Shown here piece after piece: positions 1 through 8,892 of a DNA stretch of 64,000 bases. A program made the translations under genes and the position numbers. The first letter of the stretch is position 1, and each line of letters opens with the position of its first letter. This DNA comes from an uncultured Clostridia bacterium (GTDB taxonomy: Bacteria > Bacillota > Clostridia > TANB77 > CAG-508). The stretch covers positions 1-64,000 of the forward strand of contig CATJWN010000070.1 in the NCBI GenBank assembly GCA_949745595.1, given 5' to 3'. The notes beneath the pieces were generated by a model. The model was not told the origin of the DNA. It saw nothing but the letters and a program-made list of their open reading frames with translations, and did not search any database.

Positions 1-93
1 CATAACACACCTTGGATAGGAAAAGAATTACAAGGTCAAGTAATGTATACAGTTGTAGGAGGAAGAATTGTTTATGAAAACAGCGATAGATAG
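1..93 (+). CDS. pyrC: dihydroorotase, C-terminal end (partial)
   Basis: Only the last 30 residues are in the window; the gene starts upstream. The visible tail contains NTPWIGKELQGQ and then YTVVGGRIVYE, which matches the usual end of bacterial dihydroorotases, the enzyme closing carbamoyl-aspartate to dihydroorotate. It ends at TAG 91-93 and overlaps the start of pyrF by 20 bases. The following pyrF-pyrK-pyrD genes support this assignment. The short length is the only limit on certainty. Confidence 0.75.
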   Translation, partial: HNTPWIGKELQGQVMYTVVGGRIVYENSDR

Positions 94-1006
94 ATTAATA
101 GATAAAATAAAAGAAATGGACAACCCAACTGTAATTGGATTAGACCCTAGATATGATATGCTTCCTGAATGTATTAAAAGCAAATATGGTACTGATTTAA
201 GAGATGTATGTAGAGCTATCATAGAATACAACTATAAGCTAATTGACAGTGTATGCGATATAGTTCCTGCTATCAAGCCTCAAATTGCTTTTTATGAGAT
301 GTTTGGTACTTATGGAATAGAAGCTTTTTGCGAGACTTGCAGATATGCAAAACATAAAGGTATGATAGTAATTGCAGATATGAAAAGAGGAGATATAGGT
401 ACTACTGCGCAGGCGTATTCAAATGCTGCAATTGGGAAAACACCAGTAGCTGAAATGAATTATGCAATATATGATATAGATTTTGTTACAGTTAACCCAT
501 ATTTAGGAACAGATGGAATTAAGCCATTTGTTGAAGACTGCAAGAAATATAATAAAGGTATATTTGTTTTGGTAAAGACATCTAACCAATCATCAGGAGA
601 GTTACAAGATTTAAGACTAGAAGATGGAAAAACTGTATATGAAAAAGTCGCAGAACTTGTTAATATGTGGGGCGAAGACTTAGTCGGGGAATATGGATAT
701 AGCTCAATTTCTTCAGTAGTAGGAGCTACATATCCAAAACAATTAGAAGAGCTTAGAAAAATTATGCCTACATCATATTTCTTAATTCCAGGTTATGGTG
801 CGCAAGGTGGAAAAGCAGATGATATAGCTTTAGGTTTTGATGAAAATGGCCTAGGTGGTATTGTTAATGCTTCAAGAAGCTTAATGTGTGCTTGGAAATC
901 TGATAAATGGAAAAATGTTTACACAGATGAGCAATTTGCAGAGGCAACTCGTGCAGAAGCAATTCGTATGCGTGATGAATTAAATGGAGCAATTAAAAGT
1001 AAATAA
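74..1006 (+). CDS. pyrF: orotidine 5'-phosphate decarboxylase (type 2)
   Basis: Decarboxylates OMP to UMP, the last step of de novo pyrimidine synthesis. The 310-residue length fits the longer type 2 subfamily. Near the N-terminus is VIGLDPRYDML, and around residue 95 is the catalytic signature IADMKRGDIGTTAQAYS with the Lys/Asp pair of the family. A C-terminal IPGYGAQGG segment binds phosphate. I chose ATG 74 because the ribosome site GGAGGA at 58-63 is about 10 bases upstream; a TTG at 68 sits too close. The gene overlaps pyrC and precedes pyrK, so it belongs to a pyr operon. Confidence 0.95.
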   Translation: MKTAIDRLIDKIKEMDNPTVIGLDPRYDMLPECIKSKYGTDLRDVCRAIIEYNYKLIDSVCDIVPAIKPQIAFYEMFGTYGIEAFCETCRYAKHKGMIVIADMKRGDIGTTAQAYSNAAIGKTPVAEMNYAIYDIDFVTVNPYLGTDGIKPFVEDCKKYNKGIFVLVKTSNQSSGELQDLRLEDGKTVYEKVAELVNMWGEDLVGEYGYSSISSVVGATYPKQLEELRKIMPTSYFLIPGYGAQGGKADDIALGFDENGLGGIVNASRSLMCAWKSDKWKNVYTDEQFAEATRAEAIRMRDELNGAIKSK

Positions 1007-1028
1007 ATTAATAAGGAGATTTTATAAT

Positions 1029-1817
1029 ATGGCTAGTAAATATAAATTAGATTGTGAAATCTTAAATACAACAAAAATAATTGACGGAATTTATAAATTT
1101 AAAATTAAAGCACCAGAGATTGCAAAAATTGCAAAAGCTGGGCAATTTCTTGAAATACAAGTATCATCAACAGGTGAGACTTTTTTAAGAAGACCAATAA
1201 GTATTTATAATATTGATGGGGAAGCAGTAGAGTTTATTTTTCAAGTTAAAGGTAAAGGTACAGAAATTTTATCTCACAAAAAAGTTGGAGATACTATCAA
1301 TGTTTTAGGACCTTTAGGAAATGGAACATTTACTGTTAAAGAATATAAAAAAGTTGCAATAATTGGTGGCGGAATTGGAACATATCCACTATATGAACTT
1401 GCAAAAGAGTTAAAAGGCAAAGCTGAAACTACTATGTATATGGGATTTAGAAATAAAGGCTTAGTTACTTTAGAAAAAGAATTTGAGGAAGTAACTTCAA
1501 GAGTTGCTATCACAACAGATGATGGCTCATATAAAGAAAAAGGTTTTGCTATTAATGTATTAAAAGAAGATTGCAAAACAGAAAAACCAGATATAATATT
1601 TGCTTGTGGACCACTTCCAATGCTTAAAGCAGTTCAAGAGTTTGCAAACTCAGAAAATATTCCTTGTGAGATGTCTTTGGAAGAACGTATGGGTTGCGGA
1701 ATTGGTGCTTGTGTTGGTTGTAATGTTAGAATAGTTACAGAAAATTCTGATGAAGTTAAATATAACTATGTATGTAAAGATGGCCCAGTATTTAACTCAA
1801 AGAAAGTAATGATATAG
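1029..1817 (+). CDS. pyrK: dihydroorotate dehydrogenase electron-transfer subunit
   Basis: FAD and [2Fe-2S] subunit that passes electrons from the class IB dihydroorotate dehydrogenase to NAD+. It has 262 residues. The N-terminal FAD-binding barrel contains FLRRPISIYN, and an NAD-binding half begins near VAIIGGGIGTYPLYEL. The C-terminal iron-sulphur site is visible as ERMGCGIGACVGC followed by a fourth cysteine in NYVCKDGPVF. The start is ATG 1029 behind AAGGAG; the open frame extends further upstream into pyrF but without a ribosome site. It is followed after 12 bases by pyrD, its partner. Confidence 0.95.
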   Translation: MASKYKLDCEILNTTKIIDGIYKFKIKAPEIAKIAKAGQFLEIQVSSTGETFLRRPISIYNIDGEAVEFIFQVKGKGTEILSHKKVGDTINVLGPLGNGTFTVKEYKKVAIIGGGIGTYPLYELAKELKGKAETTMYMGFRNKGLVTLEKEFEEVTSRVAITTDDGSYKEKGFAINVLKEDCKTEKPDIIFACGPLPMLKAVQEFANSENIPCEMSLEERMGCGIGACVGCNVRIVTENSDEVKYNYVCKDGPVFNSKKVMI

Positions 1818-1829
1818 GAGGTGGAGCAA

Positions 1830-2750
1830 ATGAATACAGAAATAGATTTTTGTGGAATAAAAATGAAAAATCCTGTAACTGTAGCTTCAGGAACTTTTGG
1901 ATACGGTAGAGGTCACAGTGAATTTATTGATCTAAGTAAATTAGGAGCTATAATTACAAAAGGTACTTCTTTAAATCCTAAAACAGGAAATAAACCACCT
2001 AGAATTTGTGAAACTGACAGTGGTATGATGAACTGTATTGGACTTGAAAATCCAGGTGTAGATTATTTTATTAATGAAGATTTACCTTGGCTAAAACAAT
2101 TTAATACACCAATTATAGTAAACTGTTTTGGTGGAGCAGAAGGTACAATTGATGCTTATGTTGAAATTTGTAGAGTTTTAAATACACTTCCAATTGATGG
2201 TGTTGAAATAAACTTATCTTGCCCAAATGTTAAGGCAGGTTGCTTAGCGTTTGGAACAACTTATGAAGGTGTAAAAGAGATTACAACAGCTTGTAGAAAA
2301 GTTCTAACTAACAAGCCTTTAATTGTAAAGTTAACACCAAATGTTACTGATATTACACTTCCTGCAAAAGGTGCAGAAGATGCAGGAGCAGATGGAATTT
2401 CACTTATAAATACTCTTACGGCTATGAAAATAGATATAGAGAAGAGAAAACCAATTTTAAGCATAAATACTGGTGGACTTTCAGGTCCAGCAATAAAACC
2501 AGTTGCTGTTAGAATGGTATATCAAGCAAGCCATGCTGTTAAGATTCCAGTTATGGGACTTGGTGGAATAATGAACGGAGACGATGTAATAGAATTTATG
2601 CTTGCTGGTGCAAAGTGTATTTCTATGGGTTCTGCAAATTTAGTAGATCCTGAAAGCAGTATAAAAGCTATTGCAGGTGTTGAAGATTATTTAAGAAAAC
2701 ATAATATAGATGATATAAATTCTATAATCGGTGCAGTAGAAATGAATTAG
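1830..2750 (+). CDS. pyrD: dihydroorotate dehydrogenase, class IB catalytic subunit
   Basis: Oxidises dihydroorotate to orotate using FMN, with PyrK as electron acceptor. It has 306 residues. VASGTFGYGRG near the N-terminus and INLSCPNVKAGCLAFGT near residue 140 hold the FMN contacts and the active-site Cys typical of class I enzymes. VMGLGGIMNGDD is the C-terminal FMN phosphate site. I chose ATG 1830, spaced normally behind AGGAGG at 1816-1821; the upstream GTG at 1821 overlaps that ribosome site. The neighbouring pyrK marks this as subclass IB. Confidence 0.95.
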   Translation: MNTEIDFCGIKMKNPVTVASGTFGYGRGHSEFIDLSKLGAIITKGTSLNPKTGNKPPRICETDSGMMNCIGLENPGVDYFINEDLPWLKQFNTPIIVNCFGGAEGTIDAYVEICRVLNTLPIDGVEINLSCPNVKAGCLAFGTTYEGVKEITTACRKVLTNKPLIVKLTPNVTDITLPAKGAEDAGADGISLINTLTAMKIDIEKRKPILSINTGGLSGPAIKPVAVRMVYQASHAVKIPVMGLGGIMNGDDVIEFMLAGAKCISMGSANLVDPESSIKAIAGVEDYLRKHNIDDINSIIGAVEMN

Positions 2751-2800
2751 ATTATATGATATAATATAATAAGTTTGAAAATTATTTTGGAGGAACAAAT

Positions 2801-3319
2801 ATGTTAGAGAAATTACCAGTATATCTAGAAGAAGATGAAATTCAAAAAAGAATAAAAGAAGTTGCAGAGCAAATTGATAAAGACTATGTAGGAGAAGACG
2901 TAGTTGTTATTTCTATTTTAAAAGGAGCTATTTTCTTTACAGTTGATTTAGTAAAGAAAATGAAAACACCTATTGAACTAGAGGTTATGCAAGTTTCAAG
3001 TTATGTAGGAACAGAAAGCTCTGGTAATTTATTAGTTAAAAAAGATTTAGATAGGGACATTTCAGGTAGAAATGTATTAATTGTTGAAGATATTATAGAT
3101 ACAGGAACAACACTTAGCTATTTAAAAGAATATTTGCTATCTAAAAATCCTAAGACTTTAAGAATTGCAGTTCTTGCTGATAAGGCAGAAAGAAGAAAAG
3201 TACCAGTTAAATTAGATTATACTTGTTTCGTAATTCCTGACAAATTTGTTGTTGGATATGGTTTTGATGTTGACGAGAAAGGAAGAAATATTCCTTACAT
3301 TGGTTACTTAGATAATTAG
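2801..3319 (+). CDS. hpt: hypoxanthine-guanine phosphoribosyltransferase
   Basis: Purine salvage enzyme that joins hypoxanthine or guanine to PRPP. Its 172 residues are normal for the bacterial family. The PRPP-binding loop is clear as VLIVEDIIDTGTTL. An early ISILKGAIFFT segment and a late VGYGFDVDEKGRNIPYIG segment also match the family. The start ATG follows TTGGAGG with good spacing. It lies 50 bases after pyrD and 8 bases before uvrC, so it could be co-transcribed with either. Confidence 0.95.
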   Translation: MLEKLPVYLEEDEIQKRIKEVAEQIDKDYVGEDVVVISILKGAIFFTVDLVKKMKTPIELEVMQVSSYVGTESSGNLLVKKDLDRDISGRNVLIVEDIIDTGTTLSYLKEYLLSKNPKTLRIAVLADKAERRKVPVKLDYTCFVIPDKFVVGYGFDVDEKGRNIPYIGYLDN

Positions 3320-3327
3320 GAGATTTT

Positions 3328-5122
3328 ATGTTTAATATAGAGGAAGAACTTAAAAAGCTTCCAACAAAGCCTCGGCGTATATATAATGAAAGACAAGGAC
3401 GATAATGTCATATATGTAGGCAAGGCAATTGTTCTTCGCAATAGAGTTAGACAATATTTTAGAAAAAATAATAAAACAGCTAGAATTGAAAAAATGGTCT
3501 CATTAGTAGACCATTTTGAATATATAGTTGTAAACAGTGAAGATGAAGCTTTAATTTTAGAGTGTAATTTAATAAAGAAATATAGGCCTAAATTTAATGT
3601 GTTATTAAAAGATGACAAAACTTATCCATATATTAGAATAGATGTGAAATCAGATTATCCAACTATCACCATGACTAGAAGGCTTTTAAATGATGGTGCA
3701 AAATATTTTGGACCTTATCCAAGTAGTGGTAGCGCAAAAGAAATGATAGGCTTTATTAAAGAGAAATTTCAAATAAGACAATGCAAAAACTTTAAAAATA
3801 AGGATAGAGCTTGTCTTAATTATCATATAAAAAAATGTTTAGCACCTTGCATGAAGTATGTTTCAGTAGAAGATTATAAAAAGCAAATAGAACAGGTTAC
3901 TAAGTTATTAGAGGGAAAAGTAGATCAGATTATATCAGAGCTAAATGAAGAAATGATAGAGCATTCTAAAAATATGGAATATGAAAAAGCAGCTAGCATT
4001 AGAGATAAGATACAAGCAATTGAAAGAGTTACCGAAAAGCAAAGAATTTCCAATATTTCTGAAAATAATATTGATGTTATTGGTCTATATAAGAGTGATA
4101 TTGCAGTTTGTATAGAAATATTCTTCATACGTGGTAGCAAAATGATAGGCAGGGAAAGATACATTTTTGAAGAGCTAAAAGATATGGAAGAAAGTGAAAT
4201 TATATCAGGTTTTATCAAGCAGTTTTATATGGATAGATTAGATTTACCAAATAAAATTATGCTTAGATATGATTTAGAAGATAAAGAAGCTTTAGAAAAA
4301 TGGTTATCAGGTGAGGCTAAAAGAAAAGTTGAACTTAAGAGTCCACAAAAAGGTGAAAAGTTACGTTTTGTCGAAATGGCTGAATTAAATAGTAAGATAA
4401 CTTTAGAAAATAAATTAAAGGATAAAACAGAGATACTTACTGAATTAAAAGAAGTTTTAGATTTAGATGACATACCAGTTAAGATAGAGAGCTTTGATAT
4501 ATCTAATATATCAGGAAACTTCATTGTTGCAGGTATGTGTGTTGCATATAATGGCGTTATAAAAAGAAATATGTCGAGAAGATTTAAGATAAAAACTGTT
4601 TTTGGACAAGATGATCCAAGATGTATGCAAGAAGTAGTATCAAGAAGAATAAAACATTCTTTAGAAAATCCAAAAGGCGGTTTTGGTGGATTACCAGATT
4701 TAATTTTAGCAGATGGTGGTATTACTCAGATTAGAGCAATTAAGGCGGGTCTATCAGAAAATAATGTAAGCTTACCAGTTTTTGGTATGGTTAAGGATGA
4801 TCATCATTCAACCAGAGCATTGGTAAATGAAGAAAGAGAAGAATTTGAAATTTCAGAAAAATTATTTCACTTCATAACTAACCTTCAAGACGAAGTTCAT
4901 AACACGGCAATTGAGTATCATAGAAAAGTTAGAGATAAAGAAATGACCAAGTCTAAGTTAGATTACATTGAAGGAATTGGAGATAAAAAAAGAACGCTTC
5001 TACTTAAGAAATTTGGTAGTGTTCAGAAAATTAAAGAAGCGAGTATTGAAGAAATTTCTGAAATTAAAGGTATAAATGTAAATTTAGCTAAAAAAATTAA
5101 AGAAGAACTAGAAAATTCATAA
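3328..5122 (+). CDS. uvrC: excinuclease ABC subunit C, requires +1 shift at CGG
   Basis: Makes the dual incision in nucleotide excision repair with UvrAB. The start is ATG 3328, seven bases after the ribosome site TAGGAG. The first 15 codons give MFNIEEELKKLPTKP. An in-frame CGG follows at 3373-3375, and the continuation of every UvrC (GVYIMKD, the start of the GIY-YIG nuclease) is in the +1 frame. Without the shift, translation ends after ten more codons. With it the product is 597 residues, the normal size. Later parts are intact: the UVR segment (EMIEHSKNMEYEKAA), the RNase H-like nuclease (ESFDISNISG) and the C-terminal helix-hairpin-helix (YIEGIGDKKRTLLL). Confidence 0.93.
3373..3375 (+). 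other. in-frame CGG, +1 frameshift site 1 (uvrC)
   Basis: Context is AAG CCT C GGC GTA. Skipping one base after Pro15 joins Pro to Gly16 of the conserved GVY motif. The zero frame reads CGG CGT and reaches TAA at 3403-3405. Either the C at 3373 or the T before it could be the skipped base, because both give Pro-Gly. Confidence 0.9.
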
Positions 5123-5200
5123 AATGTGTAAATCAAAAAGAGTAATAAAAACCTTTTTAGTAGAATATTATTATAATGAATAATAGTATGGAGGGATTTT

Positions 5201-5305
5201 ATGAAAAGATTGATTTTTAGACTTATTGTACTTGGGACAAGCATTAGTTTTGGATTTGTACTTGGTATGGTATATACTTTTGTAGGAGTTTTAGGTTCTA
5301 TGTAG
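5201..5305 (+). CDS. 34-residue membrane peptide, unknown
   Basis: A short frame starts at ATG 5201 behind an excellent GGAGG (5190-5194) and ends at TAG 5303. The peptide begins MKRLIFRLIVLGTS and is hydrophobic nearly throughout, with a Lys/Arg-positive start and no charged residue after Arg7, so a single membrane helix is likely. Its stop codon lies within the ribosome site of ispH, which suggests translational coupling. I do not recognise a family. It fills part of the otherwise empty 191 bases between uvrC and ispH. Confidence 0.55.
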   Translation: MKRLIFRLIVLGTSISFGFVLGMVYTFVGVLGSM

Positions 5306-5313
5306 GAGTAACA

Positions 5314-6168
5314 ATGGAAGTAATAATCGGAAAGTATGCAGGTGTTTGCGGAGGGGTAAAGCTTGCAATACAAAAAACAGAAGAAGCAGTTAAAAATGAA
5401 AAGAATATATTTTGTCTAGGAGATGTAGTTCATAATAAACAAATTATAGACAATTTGAAAGCAAAAGGCTTGAAAATAGTATATGACATAAAAGATGTAC
5501 CAGTAGGTAGTAAGATGATTATTAGAGCACATGGAGAAAGTGAAGTAATCTATGAACTTGCAAAACAAAGGAACATAGAAATAATAGATACTACGTGCGG
5601 AAGCGTCATATCAATACATAATAAAGTCAAAAAAGCAAGAGAGGATAGTTTTATTATTGTAATAGGTGAGAAAAATCATCCTGAAAGTTTAAGCCATTTG
5701 GGGTTTGCTGGAATAAACTCATATTTGATAGAAGAAGAGGACGATATTTTAGACGCATATATGGCTTTTGAAGAAACTGGACTTTCTAAAGTTTATGTAG
5801 TTTCACAAACGACTTTTTCTTCTAAAAAATTTGATATATTAGAAAAAGAAATATATACTAATTTTATAGAAGCTGATGTTGTAGTAGATAAGACTATTTG
5901 TAATGTAACTGAATTTAGACAGGAAGAGTGCAAAAGACTTTCTAAAGTAGTAGATTATATGGTAGTAATAGGTGGAGAAAAGAGTGCTAATAGTAGAAAG
6001 CTTGCAGAACTTGCAAATGAAATTTGCAAGAACACATATTTCATAGAAACGGTAGAAGACTTGAAAAATATATGTTTTGATGGAAGCAAAAAAGCTGGAA
6101 TTATGGCAGGAGCTTCTACACCAGATTATATTATAGCAGAAGTGAAAAAATATTTAGAAGAGGTTTAA
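5314..6168 (+). CDS. ispH: 4-hydroxy-3-methylbut-2-enyl diphosphate reductase
   Basis: Last enzyme of the MEP isoprenoid pathway; it reduces HMBPP to IPP and DMAPP with a [4Fe-4S] cluster. It has 284 residues. The three cluster cysteines are visible in YAGVCGGVK (Cys12), IDTTCGSV (Cys95) and KTICNVTEFRQEE (about Cys195). Substrate-binding motifs RAHGES and EKNHPE are present. This is the short LytB form, not the clostridial IspH-S1 fusion. The start follows TAGGAG, part of which is the stop of the preceding peptide gene. The methyltransferase gene starts one base after the stop. Confidence 0.96.
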   Translation: MEVIIGKYAGVCGGVKLAIQKTEEAVKNEKNIFCLGDVVHNKQIIDNLKAKGLKIVYDIKDVPVGSKMIIRAHGESEVIYELAKQRNIEIIDTTCGSVISIHNKVKKAREDSFIIVIGEKNHPESLSHLGFAGINSYLIEEEDDILDAYMAFEETGLSKVYVVSQTTFSSKKFDILEKEIYTNFIEADVVVDKTICNVTEFRQEECKRLSKVVDYMVVIGGEKSANSRKLAELANEICKNTYFIETVEDLKNICFDGSKKAGIMAGASTPDYIIAEVKKYLEEV

Positions 6169-6169
6169 A

Positions 6170-7030
6170 ATGAACATAGCAAGAGATTGGAAAGATTATG
6201 AAATATTAGATATGGCAAATGGAGAGAAACTAGAAAGATGGGGGAATATCTATTTAATTAGACCAGATCCTCAAATTATTTGGAAAGATAAATCTTATCC
6301 AGAAAAGTGGAAAAAGGCCGATGCTAGATATAGTAGAAGTAATACTGGTGGTGGAAGTTGGAGTTATCAAAAAAGACTTCCAGAAGCTTGGCAAGTAAAA
6401 TACAAAGATTTAATTTTTAATATAAAACCAATGGGCTTTAAGCATACTGGTTTATTTCCTGAGCAAGCTGTTAATTGGGATTGGATGATTAATAAAATAA
6501 AAGGAGCAAATAGAGAAATAAAAGTTTTAAATCTATTTGCATATACAGGAGGAGCAACTGTTGCTTGTAGTTATGCAGGTGCTTCTGTTTGTCATGTTGA
6601 TAGTTCAAAAGGTATGGTTGCTTGGGCAAAAGAAAATGTTGCTTCTTCTGGACTTGCAGAAAGACCAGTAAGATTTATAATTGATGATGTTATGAAATTT
6701 GTTCAAAGAGAAATAAGACGTGGCAATAAATATGATGGGATAATTATGGATCCACCATCTTATGGTAGAGGAAAAAATGGTGAAGTATGGCAATTTGAAA
6801 ATAATATTGCTGACTTGGTAGATCTATGTTCTGGTGTGCTTTCTGACGAGCCATTGTTCTTTTTGATAAATTCATATACAACAGGAATTTCGTCAAAGGT
6901 TTTAGAAAATATTATGACTTTGAAATTACATATGAAAAAGGGAAAATATAGCTCTGGAGAAATTGGACTTCCAATGAAAGATAGTTCACTAGTACTTCCT
7001 TGTGGTATATATGGTAGATGGGAGAGCTAA
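6170..7030 (+). CDS. class I SAM-dependent methyltransferase, RlmI-like
   Basis: A 286-residue methyltransferase of the COG1092 type, related to enzymes that methylate cytosine in 23S rRNA, though the true substrate cannot be read from sequence. The SAM-binding motif I region is VLNLFAYTGGATVACS near residue 122, followed by an acidic VDSSKGMVAWAKEN. The catalytic-loop motif is MDPPSYGRG near residue 194. A Trp/Lys-rich N-terminal part contains WSYQKRLPEAW. No PUA domain is visible. The gene is packed one base after ispH and one base before the pseudouridine synthase gene, so the two RNA-modification genes are probably cotranslated. Confidence 0.8.
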   Translation: MNIARDWKDYEILDMANGEKLERWGNIYLIRPDPQIIWKDKSYPEKWKKADARYSRSNTGGGSWSYQKRLPEAWQVKYKDLIFNIKPMGFKHTGLFPEQAVNWDWMINKIKGANREIKVLNLFAYTGGATVACSYAGASVCHVDSSKGMVAWAKENVASSGLAERPVRFIIDDVMKFVQREIRRGNKYDGIIMDPPSYGRGKNGEVWQFENNIADLVDLCSGVLSDEPLFFLINSYTTGISSKVLENIMTLKLHMKKGKYSSGEIGLPMKDSSLVLPCGIYGRWES

Positions 7031-7031
7031 A

Positions 7032-7708
7032 ATGGAATTAAAAGTATTATATGAAGATAACCATATTATCGTAGTAGAAAAGCCAGTAAATATACCATCT
7101 CAAGGTGACAAGACAGGTGATGTGGATATGCTGACTTTAGTAAAAGATTACATAAAAGAGAAATATCAGAAGCCTCGGTGACGTTTACTTGGGGCTTGTA
7201 CATAGATTGGACAGACCTACAGGTCGGAGTTATGGTATTTGCAAGAACATCAAAAGCAGCTTCAAGACTGTCTGAACAGGTTAGAAATAAAGAGATACAC
7301 AAACAATATTTGTGTATTGTTGATGGAAAGTTGGAAAAGACTAAAGATACTTTCAAAGACTATCTTTATAAAAATGAAAGAACTAATACAAGTAGAATTG
7401 CAAAGCCTAACGAGAAAAATGCAAAAGAGGCTATATTAGATTATGAAGTGATAAAATACAATGAAGAAATTAATTTATCTGTTATAAAGGTAGATTTGCA
7501 TACTGGACGTCACCACCAGATTAGAGTTCAATTTGCAAGTAGAAATCATAGTTTATATGGTGACCAAAAATATGGAACAAGAGGTCGTGGAAAACAACTT
7601 GCTTTATGGGCATATTCACTTTCATTTAAGCACCCAACAACAAAAGAAGAACTTACCTTTGAAGATTATCCAGAAAAGATAGGTAGCTGGAAAATACTAG
7701 AAGACTAA
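7032..7708 (+). CDS. RluA-family pseudouridine synthase, requires two +1 shifts
   Basis: Isomerises uridine to pseudouridine in rRNA or tRNA. The start ATG 7032 gives MELKVLYEDNHIIVVEKP, the classic RluA opening. The frame is broken twice at in-frame CGG: after Pro48 (7176) and after Gly64 (7225). Joining all three segments gives a 224-residue enzyme with the catalytic motif HRLDRPTGG, whose Asp is the nucleophile, and the later VDLHTGRHHQIRVQF motif. The first zero-frame continuation is CGG TGA, an immediate stop. Both shifts lie in the most conserved part of the protein and everything else is intact, so decay to a pseudogene looks unlikely. Confidence 0.9.
7176..7178 (+). other. in-frame CGG, +1 frameshift site 2 (RluA-type gene)
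   Basis: Context is AAG CCT C GGT GAC GTT. The zero frame would be CGG TGA and stop. A +1 shift gives Pro48-Gly-Asp-Val and leads into the catalytic HRLD motif. Confidence 0.9.
7225..7227 (+). other. in-frame CGG, +1 frameshift site 3 (RluA-type gene)
   Basis: Context is ACA GGT C GGA GTT. It lies 49 bases after site 2. The +1 shift restores the Thr-Gly-Gly that follows HRLDRP in RluA enzymes and the next segment VMVFARTSKAA. Confidence 0.9.
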
Positions 7709-7722
7709 CAAAGGAGAGAAAA

Positions 7723-8778
7723 ATGTTAGAATTAAAAAATGTAATATTATATTTAGCTTTAGTTGTAGTAACATATTTTTTTATGGAAGTACTAACGAAT
7801 AAAAATAGAAAGTTATCAATAGTTGGAACAATATTAATATGCTTTTCGTCTTTTATAGCATATAGAGGAGTACCACTTGCAATTATTTTAGGGGAACTTG
7901 CAATTATTTCATTAGATAGAATTTTTGTGAGTAAAAATAAGATTTTAAAAAGTTTATTTGCAATAATATTGTTAGGTACATTATGGTTTTATGGCAAAGA
8001 ATACTCTATGGGATTTTATAGGGGTTATACATCAAATGGTTTTACCAGAATAATACTTTTAACTTATTTAGCATTAGCTATTTGGTTGATACTAAAGAAT
8101 ACAAGAGAATTTTCAAAGTGGAAGAAAATAGCTTTATGTATTTTGCCTTTTGTAGTAACAATAGTAATTTTTGCAGTTGCTAGATATTATTACTTACCTT
8201 TTGCAAATGATGTGTTAGATTTGGATAATGAAAAAAATGGTATGTTACATTTATTTAGTTATGGTTATAGTATGTTTTTGCCTTTTGTAGATACTAGTAA
8301 AAATATAGCATATTCAAGCTTTTTATCAATATTCCCATTATCATTAATTTGGGCGATGATGTATGTATATAAAAAAGAAAAGCATTTAGATTTTTTATTA
8401 CCAATGATTTTAGTTATAGTAGTGCAGAGTATTTTTTGCATGTTAACAAAGACTAATATGTATTATGACTGTGTTGCAGGAGCAGTTGGACTTTCTTGTA
8501 TATACATATATATTTATATGTTTGCACATATCGAAGAAAATATTTTTAAATTATCAGATTCTGCCAAGGTTGTACTTGCTTTATTGGTGTTTTATTTTAT
8601 AGTGCCAAGGCCAGAAATGTTTATGTCAAAAGGATATATGTACGCAATTTCAGCAGTTGTAACACTTTTATATTTTATGTTTATAAATTTTGCAGATAAA
8701 AGATATCAAAAAGTATTGCTAATATTATTGGTAGTATGGTCAGTGATATCAACAGTACCGGTACTGTTTGTGAACTAA
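7723..8778 (+). CDS. polytopic membrane protein, unknown
   Basis: A 351-residue protein with about nine or ten hydrophobic helices. I do not recognise the family with certainty. Its C-terminal half (an Ile/Leu-rich run, then YKKEKHLDFLLPMILVIVV, then alternating helices) resembles by eye the middle of the large GT-C-like proteins at 33372 and 37510, so it may be a shorter relative involved in glycan assembly. The start ATG follows AAGGAGAG. It sits directly upstream of the promoter of the rhamnose operon and 14 bases after the pseudouridine synthase gene. Confidence 0.6.
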   Translation: MLELKNVILYLALVVVTYFFMEVLTNKNRKLSIVGTILICFSSFIAYRGVPLAIILGELAIISLDRIFVSKNKILKSLFAIILLGTLWFYGKEYSMGFYRGYTSNGFTRIILLTYLALAIWLILKNTREFSKWKKIALCILPFVVTIVIFAVARYYYLPFANDVLDLDNEKNGMLHLFSYGYSMFLPFVDTSKNIAYSSFLSIFPLSLIWAMMYVYKKEKHLDFLLPMILVIVVQSIFCMLTKTNMYYDCVAGAVGLSCIYIYIYMFAHIEENIFKLSDSAKVVLALLVFYFIVPRPEMFMSKGYMYAISAVVTLLYFMFINFADKRYQKVLLILLVVWSVISTVPVLFVN

Positions 8779-8821
8779 TTGTGAAAAGTTTTTTGTTTTT
8801 GTGAAATGGTTGTGAAAATAC

Positions 8822-8849
8822 TTGCCAACCTTTTAAGTTGTGATATAAT
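8822..8849 (+). promoter_or_regulatory. sigma-A-type promoter of the rhamnose operon
   Basis: TTGCCA at 8822-8827 and TATAAT at 8844-8849 are separated by 16 bases, about 40 bases upstream of rfbD. No obvious operator is seen. Confidence 0.65.
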
Positions 8850-8892
8850 GACAATAGTTTTAAGATGGATAATTAATGTAGGAGGAAAATAA

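Noticed and set aside
683..685. CGG in pyrF and about a hundred similar CGG triplets
   Set aside because: They lie in phase 2 or 3 (here GTC GGG in the Leu-Val-Gly-Glu stretch), so they are not CGG codons and need no shift.
1821..1829. GTG start for pyrD
   Set aside because: It overlaps the AGGAGG ribosome site; ATG 1830 is correctly spaced.
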